NCBI RefSeq assembly: GCF_036384435.1
Contig: NZ_DASVMI010000181.1
Span: 12,124 to 76,123, forward strand
Direction: 5' to 3'
Length of the DNA stretch: 64,000 nt
DNA from: GSA-30 sp036384435
GTDB lineage: Bacteria; Pseudomonadota; Gammaproteobacteria; Xanthomonadales; Rhodanobacteraceae
Shown: in pieces, positions 1 through 7,966 of the stretch
Position numbering within the stretch: the stretch's first letter is position 1
Layout: each line of letters opens with the position of its first letter
Position numbers and translations under genes: made by a program
Notes under the pieces: model-generated
What the model saw: only the letters and a program-made list of their open reading frames with translations
What the model was told of the DNA's origin: nothing
The model's database searches: none

Positions 1-512
1 GCGTACTTTGCCAATTCACCGATCAGGAAGGCCGGCGTACGCTGGCTGAATTCGTGCGGCATAGGAATGTCTATCCCGCCGGGCGACTGGATCACGATAG
101 TGAAGGTTTGCTGCTGCTTACCGATGATGGCGCGTTGGCGCATCGACTGACCGATCCTCGTCACAAGCAGCCCAAGACCTATCTGGTGCAAGTAGATGGG
201 CAAATCACTGACGAGGCCCTAGCCGCGTTATCACGCGGCGTCGCGCTCAATGATGGCCCCACGCGCCCGGCCCAGGCCACGCATGCCGCCGAGCCTGACT
301 GGTTGTGGCCACGTGATCCACCGGTGCGCTTTCGCAAGGCCATTCCCACCAGTTGGCTGAGCATCACGCTGCGCGAAGGCCGCAATCGCCAGGTGCGTCG
401 CATGACTGCGGCAGTCGGTTTTCCCACGTTGCGTCTGATCCGCGTTCGTGTAGGCGGTCACGACCTCGACGGGCTTGAGCCTGGACAGACGCGCCAGTTG
501 GCGATTCCTTGA
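1..512 (+). CDS. rluE: 23S rRNA pseudouridine synthase RluE (3' part, start outside window)
   Basis: The reading frame is open from the window edge and ends at TGA 510-512, so the N-terminus is missing. RsuA/RluE-family enzymes isomerise a specific uridine in 23S rRNA; RluE acts at U2457. The visible part carries the catalytic motif GRLDHDSEGLL (the first Asp is the expected nucleophile), followed by KTYLVQV and the C-terminal GRNRQVRRMTAAVGFPTLRL block typical of the RsuA/RluB/E/F group. Similarity to the E. coli RluE pattern (LNDGPT, WLWPRxPP, IPTSWL) is strong, which separates it from RsuA and RluB. The first internal GTG at 54 is not the true start, because the frame continues upstream with family-like sequence. 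Confidence 0.9.
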   Translation, partial: VLCQFTDQEGRRTLAEFVRHRNVYPAGRLDHDSEGLLLLTDDGALAHRLTDPRHKQPKTYLVQVDGQITDEALAALSRGVALNDGPTRPAQATHAAEPDWLWPRDPPVRFRKAIPTSWLSITLREGRNRQVRRMTAAVGFPTLRLIRVRVGGHDLDGLEPGQTRQLAIP

Positions 513-989
513 ATATTGAGACCTCGAAAACCCTCTCATCGAAGTCGTCATTCCGGCCCATGCTCCCGGAAAGCACAGCACCATAATCCAGCGTTTGTCG
601 CTCCCTCATAGCCAGCTCACCGGGGAGGGTGCTGGGGATCGATCGGCGTAAAGGCCTGGGTCTTCGAGATCCTCTCCTGTCCTGCCCCTTCACCGACGAC
701 GGGACGGAGCGGCGAGTCTGTGTCGGTCACAAGGGCGAAGCGCGACGCTGTTCCTGTCTTGTCGTTACAAGGAGCCGTAAAGCTCACGGATGGTCTTGCG
801 CCCCCGGACCTGGCAGACAGGAAAGCTCATGGCTCGGGTTCCGGATTGTCTTGGCCCGATACATCAGTAGCGTGGTACCTGACATGGGTCGTGGTCGGGG
901 AAGCGTTACGTTTTGGTTGCCTCGCCTTTACATTTTTCGTGTTAGCCGCGGCGCCGGGTATGGCCCGAATATCAAGGAGGATGGAAATC
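513..989. other. Intergenic region before the S8 protease, no gene recognised
   Basis: This 477-base stretch separates rluE from the protease start at 990. Open frames run through it, including an in-frame extension of the protease from a GTG at 720, but their translation has no signal peptide or family motif. I see no convincing gene, tRNA or terminator. The promoter of the protease presumably lies here; I cannot fix its hexamers. Confidence 0.5.
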
Positions 990-2519
990 ATGCGTTATTG
1001 CTTAACTTGGCTGGCGGCCAGCATCGCTGTACTCCTGACGACCAACAGCATGGCAGCCAACAGCGCGTCGGCCTTGCAGGCAAAGATGGATGTGACTGGC
1101 GTCAAGTCAGGTGGGCACTATCAGCGATTCATCGTCAGTTACCGTGATAGCACAGCAGCGCCTGCTGCATCACTGCAGCACGGTAATGCGCTGCTGGGCG
1201 CCAAGGGTGCGAATAGCGCCGCCATTCAATTGCGTGCCATTCGCCATCTGTCTCCCGGTGATGAGCTGGTGGAAGCATCGCGGTCGTTGAGCGCGACGGA
1301 AGCCAGTCAGGTCATGGAGACTTTGGCTGCCGATCCAGAGGTGAAGTTTGTCGAGCCGGACTTGCTGCTTCGAGCGCAGGCCATACCCAATGATCCGCTT
1401 CACGGTCGCTATCAATGGGATTACCTGCCAGCCGATGGCCGGGCCTTCGTGGATCTGAGCACCTTCGAACCATTGGTCAATCATGGTGGTGCCAATATCC
1501 AGCGTGCATGGGATTTCTCCACCGGCGAAGGTATCGTCATCGCCAGCCTCGATACCGGGGTGACGCAACATCCGGATCTTGCTCTCGATCTGGCCGATGC
1601 GGGTTACGATTTCATCATCGACCCGGATGTGTCGGGACGCCCGGTAGCCGGGCGCATTGCCGGAGCCTGGGACCCGGGAGACTGGATTCTGGCCGGTCAG
1701 TGCAGCGCGCCATCCTTCGTACCCAGTTCATGGCATGGCACGCATGTGTTTGGCACGGCTGGCGGCCAGCGTACGGATAATGGCCTGGGCCTGGCCGGAG
1801 CGGCCTATGGCGCACAAGTGCTACCCATCCGCGTGCTTGGCCATTGCGGTGGCTTTAACTCCGCTATTGCCGATGCTATCACCTGGGCATCGGGTGGCGA
1901 AGTCAACGGTGTGCCGGCCAATACGCATCCAGCCCAGGTGGTTAACTTGAGCCTGGGCGGCATCGGCCGCTGTTCGGCCGATTCCCGCATGGCACGCGCC
2001 ATCACGGGTGCCATCGAACGTGGCACCGTGGTTGTGGTGGCGGCCGGCAATGACAGCGCCGACGTCTCGAACTATATGCCTGCAAACTGCCCTGGCGTGA
2101 TTGCAGTGGCAGCGACCGGTATATCCAGTCGGCGTGCCTGGTTTTCCAATTACGGCCCCGGGATCACGCTCGCCGCGCCAGGTGGCGGCATGTATCGCGA
2201 TGACGCGGCAGCTGGCGTCACGGTGGGGACGGGCTTTATCTGGTCGGCTGGCAACACGGGAGTGACCCGGCCGGCCAGGGCCACTTATACCAACATGGCT
2301 GGCACGTCCCAGGCGGCACCTCTTGTTGCTGGTACCGTTGCCATGATGCAAAGTCATCGCATCAAACTTGGCAGGCCTTTGCTGTCACCAGCGACAGTCG
2401 CGCAGATATTACGCGAGTCTGCGTCGGCTCCCGCCATTGCGCCATCGGCGACACGTCCCATAGGTGCTGGCATCCTGAATGCATACGAAGCCGTGCGCCT
2501 GTCGGGCGAAGCACCATAA
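990..2519 (+). CDS. Secreted S8 family serine peptidase (subtilisin-like)
   Basis: An exported subtilase of 509 residues. The start at ATG 990 is preceded at ideal distance by AAGGAGG (974-980) and begins a Sec-type signal peptide (MRYCLTWLAASIAVLL, cleavage probably near Ala-Met-Ala-Ala at 20-24). Residues about 35-130 look like an inhibitor-I9-type prodomain ending in KFVEPDLLL. The catalytic domain shows the full triad: Asp188 in ASLDTG, His249 in SWHGTH and Ser440 in MAGTSQAAP. The oxyanion Asn354 lies in AAGND. Six Cys lie in the mature catalytic part (residues 238, 286, 328, 367 among them), suggesting disulfides as in Xanthomonas extracellular proteases. There is no P/homoB or other C-terminal domain, so it is a short form. 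It stands alone on its strand. Confidence 0.93.
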   Translation: MRYCLTWLAASIAVLLTTNSMAANSASALQAKMDVTGVKSGGHYQRFIVSYRDSTAAPAASLQHGNALLGAKGANSAAIQLRAIRHLSPGDELVEASRSLSATEASQVMETLAADPEVKFVEPDLLLRAQAIPNDPLHGRYQWDYLPADGRAFVDLSTFEPLVNHGGANIQRAWDFSTGEGIVIASLDTGVTQHPDLALDLADAGYDFIIDPDVSGRPVAGRIAGAWDPGDWILAGQCSAPSFVPSSWHGTHVFGTAGGQRTDNGLGLAGAAYGAQVLPIRVLGHCGGFNSAIADAITWASGGEVNGVPANTHPAQVVNLSLGGIGRCSADSRMARAITGAIERGTVVVVAAGNDSADVSNYMPANCPGVIAVAATGISSRRAWFSNYGPGITLAAPGGGMYRDDAAAGVTVGTGFIWSAGNTGVTRPARATYTNMAGTSQAAPLVAGTVAMMQSHRIKLGRPLLSPATVAQILRESASAPAIAPSATRPIGAGILNAYEAVRLSGEAP

Positions 2520-2558
2520 GAGCCGATTCGTTTGCGAAAAAACAATTTGCGGAACGTT

Positions 2559-2672
2559 GTTGTAGCGATTTCAGTCGCGAAGCAATCTGCGATTCAGTCG
2601 CAGATTTGTTGAGTAAGATCTCCAAGCCGCGACGTCGTCGCGACTTGCATCACGACTGAAAGTCGCTACTAC
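2559..2672. repeat. Composite inverted repeat (REP/BIME-like, GTAGCGACTTCAGTCGC type)
   Basis: Outer arms GTTGTAGCGATTTCAGTCG (2559-2577) and its imperfect complement (2653-2672) enclose two further hairpins: AATCTGCGA/TCGCAGATT (2584-2592 and 2598-2606) and CGCGAC-gtc-GTCGCG (2628-2642). A related copy lies at 56345-56420. The core resembles dispersed REP-like elements known from Pseudomonas and Xanthomonadales. The right arm supplies the stop codon (2669-2671) of the acetyltransferase gene on the minus strand. It sits between two genes transcribed towards it and may act as their shared transcription end. Confidence 0.8.
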
Positions 2673-3277
2673 GCGATCGGGGGGCGGGCGGCCAGACGTG
2701 CCAGGCGCAGGCCCAGCCATTTATCCACGTCTGGCCATTCGCGATCGAGGATGCTGTAGCACACCGTGTCACGCAGCGTGCCGTCATTGCGACGCTTGTG
2801 CTGGCGCAGCACACCCTCGCGTTGTGCACCCAGGCGTTCGATGGCGCGTTGCGAATCAAGGTTGCGCAAGTCGGTGTGAAACTCCACCGCGACCGCATCC
2901 AGCTCTTCGAAGGCATGCCGCAACAACAGGCGTTTGCAGGCGGTGTTGAGATGGCTCTTCTGCCACTGCCTCGCATACCACGTATAACCGATGGCGACAC
3001 GACGCGGATCAGCAACATGGTCATACAGGCGTGTACTGCCGGCCAGCCGGCCACTGCGTTTCTCGCGAATGGCAAACGGCAGCATGAAGCCGGCGGCGTG
3101 GCCGGCCAGCGCCTTGTCGATATAGGCGCCCATGGTGCCCGGCTCGGGGACGCTGGTGAACCAGAGGTTCCACAGTTCGCCGTCGGCGGCGGCCTGTTCC
3201 AGTTCGGCTTGGTGGTCGCGGCCGAGCGGTTCGAGAATGGCGTGGTCGTCTTCCAGGGTGACGAGAGGCAGAGGCAT
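2669..3277 (-). CDS. GNAT family N-acetyltransferase (RimJ/RimL type)
   Basis: A 202-residue protein with the layout of RimJ/RimL-like acetyltransferases, which use acetyl-CoA to modify N-termini or small amines. The N-terminus carries LVTLEDDHAILEPLGRDHQAEL. The middle holds RLAGSTRLYDHVADPRRVAIGYTW, the usual beta4-beta5 segment of this group. The C-terminal acetyl-CoA fold region includes FHTDLRNLDSQRAIERLGAQREGVLRQH. The substrate cannot be told from sequence. It lies 6 bases downstream of the YdcH-like gene on the same strand, so the two probably form a transcription unit. Its stop codon falls in the repeat at 2559-2672. Confidence 0.85.
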   Translation of the reverse strand: MPLPLVTLEDDHAILEPLGRDHQAELEQAAADGELWNLWFTSVPEPGTMGAYIDKALAGHAAGFMLPFAIREKRSGRLAGSTRLYDHVADPRRVAIGYTWYARQWQKSHLNTACKRLLLRHAFEELDAVAVEFHTDLRNLDSQRAIERLGAQREGVLRQHKRRNDGTLRDTVCYSILDREWPDVDKWLGLRLARLAARPPIA

Positions 3278-3283
3278 CGGTGT

Positions 3284-3490
3284 TCAGGCGTCCAGATCGG
3301 GGATCAGCTTGCTCTCCAGCCGGGCAATGGTGTCCTTGAGCAGCAGCTTGCGCTTCTTCATGCGCGTCAGTTGCAGCTCGTCGCGCCCCAATGCCGCACC
3401 CATATGTTCGATCGCCACGTCCAGATCGCGGTGTTCGACCCGCAATTCGGCCAGCATATGCACGATTTGGGCGGGATCTTGAGCCTGCAT
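3284..3490 (-). CDS. YdcH/DUF465 family small protein
   Basis: A 68-residue, highly charged and mostly helical protein. The central LRVEHRDLDVAIEHM and the Lys-rich LTRMKKRKLLLKDTIARLE are the signature of the DUF465/YdcH family (also called SlyX-like), whose function is unknown. The C-terminus ends IPDLDA. The protein is predicted to form a coiled coil or helical hairpin. It is probably co-transcribed with the downstream acetyltransferase (gap of 6 bases). It diverges from ttcA, whose start lies 104 bases away. Confidence 0.85.
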   Translation of the reverse strand: MQAQDPAQIVHMLAELRVEHRDLDVAIEHMGAALGRDELQLTRMKKRKLLLKDTIARLESKLIPDLDA

Positions 3491-3594
3491 GGCGAGTAGG
3501 TGCTTGGTACAGCGTCAGGAAACCCAAGTGTACGCCAGCCAGCGCGCCCTGGGGCAGCTACAATAGTGGCCGGTCTCACCTTTTCCTGCCCTTC

Positions 3595-4458
3595 ATGTCC
3601 GCTCAGCCCGAAACCTCCCGCAAGCAGGCCTACGAGGCCAGCAAGCTGGCCAAGCGCCTGCGCCATCAGGTCGGCCAGGCCATCGCCGATTTCAACATGA
3701 TCGAAGATGGTGACAAGGTTATGGTGTGCCTCTCCGGCGGCAAGGATTCCTACACCTTGCTCGACATACTGCTGTCGTTGCAGGCCAGGGCGCCGGTGCG
3801 CTTCGAGCTGATCGCCGTCAACCTGGATCAGAAACAGCCCGGCTTTCCCGAGCATGTGCTGCCGCAGTACCTGCGCGATCGCAGCATTCCGTTCCACATC
3901 ATCGAGCAGGATACCTATAGCACCGTGACCCGGGTGATCCCCGAGGGCAAGACCATGTGCAGTCTGTGCTCGCGCCTGCGGCGCGGTGCGCTGTACGCCT
4001 GGGCCGCGGCCAATGGCATCACCAGGATCGCGCTGGGTCACCATCGCGACGACATCCTGGGTACGTTTTTCCTGAACATGTTCTACCAGGGCAGCCTGAA
4101 AGCCATGCCGCCCAAGCTGCGCTCGGACGATGGCCGCCACGTGGTGATTCGTCCACTGGCCTATTGCAGGGAGAGCGATATCGCCGAGTATGCGCGGGCG
4201 CGTCAGTTCCCGATCATTCCGTGCAACCTGTGCGGTTCGCAAGAAAACCTGCAACGCAAGGCTGTCTCACGCATGCTCGATGACTGGGAGCGCATGCATC
4301 CCGGCCGCAGCGAAACGATCTTTCGCGCGCTGGGCAATGTGGCGCCGTCGCAACTGGCCGATCGCCAGCTGTTCGATTTCGTGTCGCTGGGTGCGCGCGA
4401 TGGCAACATGCCTGCCGATGTGCATGCATGGCTGGCCGGCGCGCCCGATGGCGAGTAA
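3595..4458 (+). CDS. ttcA: tRNA 2-thiocytidine(32) synthetase TtcA
   Basis: TtcA adds sulfur to C32 of certain tRNAs in an ATP- and Fe-S-dependent reaction. From ATG 3595 the protein is 287 residues. It shows the PP-loop SGGKDS at 47-52 and two CxxC pairs, Cys122/Cys125 (MCSLCSRLRRG) and Cys210/Cys213 (PCNLCGSQ), which bind the cluster. Other family blocks are IALGHHRDDILGTFFLNMFYQG and RPLAYCRESDIAEYA. Frame-open sequence upstream to 3391 has no family similarity, so ATG 3595 is preferred. The aminotransferase gene follows after about 40 bases on the same strand. Confidence 0.95.
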   Translation: MSAQPETSRKQAYEASKLAKRLRHQVGQAIADFNMIEDGDKVMVCLSGGKDSYTLLDILLSLQARAPVRFELIAVNLDQKQPGFPEHVLPQYLRDRSIPFHIIEQDTYSTVTRVIPEGKTMCSLCSRLRRGALYAWAAANGITRIALGHHRDDILGTFFLNMFYQGSLKAMPPKLRSDDGRHVVIRPLAYCRESDIAEYARARQFPIIPCNLCGSQENLQRKAVSRMLDDWERMHPGRSETIFRALGNVAPSQLADRQLFDFVSLGARDGNMPADVHAWLAGAPDGE

Positions 4459-4496
4459 GGTCCCTGTTCTGCTTTTTTCCACCTGTGAGTAGCGCC

Positions 4497-5696
4497 GTGT
4501 CCCTTTTTGCTTCCGTTGAAATGACCCCGGGCGATCCGATCCTGGGAATGACCGAGGCCTTCATGGCCGACCAGCGTCCGGGCAAGGTGAACCTGGGTGT
4601 GGGCATCTACTGTGACGAGCAGGGCAAGATCCCGCTGCTGCGCGCGGTGCGTGAAGTGGAAGAACAACTGGCGCGTGATGCCAAGCCGCGCGGCTATCTG
4701 CCGATCGATGGCCTGGCCGCCTATGATCAGGCTACCCAGCGCCTGGTGTTCGGTGCCGACTCGCCGCTGCTGGAGGCCGGCCGCGTTGCCACCTCGCAGA
4801 CCATCGGCGGCAGCGGCGCGCTGCGCATCGGCGCGGATCTCCTGCGCAAGGCGTTGCCGCATGCCAAGGTCGCCATCAGCAGCCCGAGCTGGGAAAACCA
4901 CCGCGTGGTATTCACCTCCGCCGGCTTCGAGGTGGTCGACTACGCGTATTACGACGCCGCCACGCACGGCCTGGATTTCCCCGGCATGCTGGCCGACCTG
5001 GGCAAGCTTGATCCGGGCACTGTGGTGCTGTTGCATGCCTGCTGCCACAACCCGACCGGCGTGGATCTTACCGTCGAGCAGTGGCAGCAAGTCGTCGAGC
5101 TGGTGAAGGAGCGCAACCTGCTGCCCTTTATCGACATGGCCTATCAGGGCTTCGACAAGGGCACAGACGCCGACGCGGCTGCCGTGCGCTTGTTCGCCGC
5201 CTCTGGCATCGATTCGTTCGTGGTCGCCAATTCCTACTCCAAGTCGTTCTCGTTGTACGGCGAGCGTGTCGGCGCCTTGTCCGTCGTGGGCGCCAACCGT
5301 GACGAAGCGTTGCGCGTGCAGTCGCTGGTCAAGCGCACCATTCGTTCCAACTACTCCAGCCCGGCCACGCATGGCGGCGCGCTCGTCGCCGGCGTGCTCG
5401 GCAGCCCCGAGCTCAAGGTGCTGTGGGAAAGCGAGCTGGCGCAGATGCGCGAACGCATTCATGGCATGCGTGCGGGCATGGTCGAGAAGCTCGCCGCCAG
5501 AGGGTTTGGCCAGTACGACTTCATCCAGCGCCAGGCTGGCATGTTCTCGTACTCGGGTCTGTCCAAGGCCCAGGTCGATCGCCTGCGTGAAGAGTTCGCC
5601 ATCTACGCTATCGGCACAGGCCGTATCTGCGTGGCGGCGCTTAATCGCGCCAACCTCGACCGTGTGGTCGAGGCGGTCGCGGCGGTCAGCCAGTAA
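4497..5696 (+). CDS. Aromatic amino acid aminotransferase (class I, TyrB/AspC type)
   Basis: A PLP-dependent enzyme that transfers amino groups between aromatic or acidic amino acids and 2-oxoglutarate. With the likely GTG start at 4497 it has 399 residues, the usual family length. GTG 4485 would add four residues. PLP ligands are visible: Asp213 in FIDMAYQGFDKG and the Schiff-base Lys249 in NSYSKSFSLYGERVG. The HNPTGVD and GRICVAALN motifs also fit. The family pattern GDPILGMTEAF followed by KVNLGVGIY places it with TyrB/AspC. It follows ttcA closely and may be co-transcribed. Sequence alone does not decide tyrosine versus aspartate preference. Confidence 0.92.
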   Translation: MSLFASVEMTPGDPILGMTEAFMADQRPGKVNLGVGIYCDEQGKIPLLRAVREVEEQLARDAKPRGYLPIDGLAAYDQATQRLVFGADSPLLEAGRVATSQTIGGSGALRIGADLLRKALPHAKVAISSPSWENHRVVFTSAGFEVVDYAYYDAATHGLDFPGMLADLGKLDPGTVVLLHACCHNPTGVDLTVEQWQQVVELVKERNLLPFIDMAYQGFDKGTDADAAAVRLFAASGIDSFVVANSYSKSFSLYGERVGALSVVGANRDEALRVQSLVKRTIRSNYSSPATHGGALVAGVLGSPELKVLWESELAQMRERIHGMRAGMVEKLAARGFGQYDFIQRQAGMFSYSGLSKAQVDRLREEFAIYAIGTGRICVAALNRANLDRVVEAVAAVSQ

Positions 5697-5717
5697 ACTA
5701 TCCCGTTACTTCGTGCC

Positions 5718-5739
5718 CATCCCGGTTTTTGCCGGGATG
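5718..5739 (+). terminator. Hairpin between the aminotransferase gene and rdgC
   Basis: CATCCCGG and CCGGGATG form a perfect 8-base-pair stem around the loop TTTTTG. No U-run follows, so it may be a REP-type hairpin or a weak terminator after the aminotransferase gene. It lies 30 bases upstream of the rdgC start. Confidence 0.45.
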
Positions 5740-5768
5740 CGGCTCCTTTGTCGTCTATCGGACCCTGC

Positions 5769-6686
5769 ATGTTCTTTCGCAACCTGACCCTGTTCCGTTT
5801 TTCCGCCGTTGTCGCCGATGACTTGCAGCGCCTGGAAGAGGCCCTGGCCGAGCATAGGCTGCGCCCCTGCGGTCCGCTGGAAATGGGTACTAAGGGTTTC
5901 GTGCCGCCGGTGGGGCGGGGCGAGGAAGCGGCCATGACCCATGTGGTCAAGTCCTGCACCCTGGTTACCGTAGGCAGCGAAGACAAGCTGTTGCCGTCGT
6001 CTGTGGTCAATGACGAACTGCAACGCAAGGTGCAGAAGATCGCCGAGGAAGAAGGCCGTAAGGTCGGTGGCCGCGAGCGCAAGCGCCTGAAGGAAGACCT
6101 GCTCACCGAGCTGCTGCCACGCGCCTTCGTGCGCAGCTCGCGCATGTCCGCCTATGTGGATCGCAAGCATGGCTGGCTGGTGCTGGACACCTCCAGTCGC
6201 AAATCCGCCGAGAACGCGCTGACGCAGATCCGCGAAGCCCTTGGCAGCTTCCCCGCCGTGCCGTTGGCACCGGAGGAGGGCCCCAGAGTGCTGATGACCG
6301 ACTGGCTGACGACCGGCAATCTGCCCGGGGGGCTGGCCCTGGGCGACGAGTGCGAACTGCGCGACCCCGCCACGGCCAACGGTGCCATCGCCCGCTGCCG
6401 CCGCCAGGACCTGGAGAGCGAGGAGGTCAAGGAGCACCTGCGCAACGGCAAGCAGGTCTTCCAGCTCGGTCTCACCTTCGATGAGCGGATCAGCTTCGTC
6501 CTGGGCGAAGACCTGATCGTGCGCAAGCTCAAGTTCCTCGATGCCGTGCTGGATGAGCTCGGTGACAGTCAGCAGGATGCCGCGGCTGAAATGGACGCAC
6601 GTTTCGCCTTGCTCTCGCTCGAGCTCGAGCGCTTGCTGGGCAAGCTGGAGGAATGGTTCGGCCTGCCGCGTCCCGCTGACAGCTGA
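5769..6686 (+). CDS. rdgC: Recombination-associated protein RdgC
   Basis: RdgC is a DNA-binding ring protein that restrains RecA filament formation. The 305-residue product starts at ATG 5769 with MFFRNLTLFRF, the characteristic RdgC N-terminus, and continues with the conserved GPLEMGTKGFVPPVGRG. LPSSVVNDELQRKVQKIAE, GRERKRLKEDLLTELLPRAF and SRMSAYVDRKHGWLVLDTSS match the family throughout. Length and architecture are normal. It appears to be a single gene after the hairpin at 5718-5739. Confidence 0.95.
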   Translation: MFFRNLTLFRFSAVVADDLQRLEEALAEHRLRPCGPLEMGTKGFVPPVGRGEEAAMTHVVKSCTLVTVGSEDKLLPSSVVNDELQRKVQKIAEEEGRKVGGRERKRLKEDLLTELLPRAFVRSSRMSAYVDRKHGWLVLDTSSRKSAENALTQIREALGSFPAVPLAPEEGPRVLMTDWLTTGNLPGGLALGDECELRDPATANGAIARCRRQDLESEEVKEHLRNGKQVFQLGLTFDERISFVLGEDLIVRKLKFLDAVLDELGDSQQDAAAEMDARFALLSLELERLLGKLEEWFGLPRPADS

Positions 6687-6910
6687 GACGCTGCGTCATC
6701 GCCCGGTCTTGGGAGCGAGCCAGAATGCCCTTATGGACCGTCCTTCAGGCTCTTTCGGGAACCTGAACGAGCCTGCCCGGACAGGGATGACAAGTTTTTC
6801 AGACCTTACCCTGCACAATGCCGGAATCGCGCCAGCAGTGCCTCAACCCGGCGTAGAGTAGAAAGTCCCTTCAGGGGCACACGTTGCAACGGGCAGAAAC
6901 GGGAAAGACC

Positions 6911-7681
6911 ATGGCGCAGCATCTTGAAGGCGACTGGTTGGAACTGGCCACCTCCGGTGGCAACGTCATTCGTGTGCTCAAGGCCATGCATCCGCGTTCG
7001 CGGCGCCTGCGCCTGACGGTGACGCCCAAGGGCGCACGCGTGTCCTATCCCAATGGCACCCATCCGGCACAGGTCAACGCCTTCCTGCGCAGCCATGCCG
7101 ACTGGCTGGAGCAGAAGCTCGAAGAACTGCACCTGGTCACCAAGCCGTTGCCGCCACTCAAGCTCGGCCACGCGACCGATTTCCCCTTTCGCGGTGAAAC
7201 CACCCAGCTCCAATGGGCTGAAGGCCCCTATCCGAAAGTGGAGCCCTTCGAGGGTGGCCTGACGCTGATCATTCCACGCCCCCACACACGTGCTTTACCC
7301 GTCGCGCGCGGCCTGCTCGCTTCGTACTTCGAAGCGCAGATCCGTCGCGACGTGTCTCGCTGGCTAGCCGGCTATGTACCACAACTTGGTCTGGCGCCTA
7401 CCGCCTTGCGGATTCGTCCGATGAAGAGCCTGTGGGGCAGTCTGGACACTCGTGACCGCATCAACCTCGACCTCGCGCTGGCGCTCGCGCCACCGGCGGC
7501 ATTGCGCTACGTGCTTGCCCATGAGTTGTGTCATTTGAAAGTGCGCAGTCATTCGCGTCGTTTCTGGGTGCAGGTCGAGGGCCTGTTTCCCGAGTGGCGC
7601 GAGCAGCGTGACTGGTTGAGACATAACGGCGCCATTCTCAAGGCGGAGCTCGACCGGCTGATTGCCGACGTGGCCGATTGA
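6911..7681 (+). CDS. YgjP/SprT-like zinc metallopeptidase (DUF45)
   Basis: A 256-residue cytosolic protein of the YgjP/DUF45 group. The zinc motif HELCH is at 204-208, preceded by RYVLA, with a third likely ligand His214 in VRSHSRRFW. The N-terminal IRVLKAMHPRSRRLRLTVTP and the central RIRPMKSLWGSLDTRDRINLDLAL are standard for the family. The family is sometimes linked to type I restriction genes, but no such genes lie nearby here. ATG 6911 is chosen over the upstream TTG at 6884 because the extra residues are not conserved in style. The target protein is unknown. Confidence 0.85.
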   Translation: MAQHLEGDWLELATSGGNVIRVLKAMHPRSRRLRLTVTPKGARVSYPNGTHPAQVNAFLRSHADWLEQKLEELHLVTKPLPPLKLGHATDFPFRGETTQLQWAEGPYPKVEPFEGGLTLIIPRPHTRALPVARGLLASYFEAQIRRDVSRWLAGYVPQLGLAPTALRIRPMKSLWGSLDTRDRINLDLALALAPPAALRYVLAHELCHLKVRSHSRRFWVQVEGLFPEWREQRDWLRHNGAILKAELDRLIADVAD

Positions 7682-7966
7682 TCCGCGTATCCCATGCGCT
7701 CCTGCCGGGTGGAGTAGCCCAGCAGGGGCGTGTTGATACGATCTGGTTGCCTGCACTCTTGTTGACGTGCCCGTGTAAGACCAAGGGCGCGTGCGGCCGG
7801 GACGTGATCTGCTTATCCAGGCCATGCACGAGGCATGGATGCCCTGGCTTGTCGGCCTGCTGACCACTCATCACGGGGCGACCCTGCCTTCAGCAGGCTC
7901 GCCGACCGGTAGTTCATGGCGCGTCCGGTATGATTGGCGCTATCCATGAGCAGGAAATCCATCGTC
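7682..7966. other. Intergenic region before glmU
   Basis: This stretch of 285 bases contains several short imperfect inverted repeats but no family-like open frame. The glmU promoter is expected here. I see no riboswitch or RNA gene I can name. Confidence 0.4.

Noticed and set aside
720..989. N-terminal extension of the S8 protease from a GTG at 720
   Set aside because: The extension would bury the signal peptide, while ATG 990 has an ideal AAGGAGG upstream.
4203..5462. A 419-codon minus-strand open frame
   Set aside because: It is antisense to ttcA and the aminotransferase, both of which have complete catalytic motifs.
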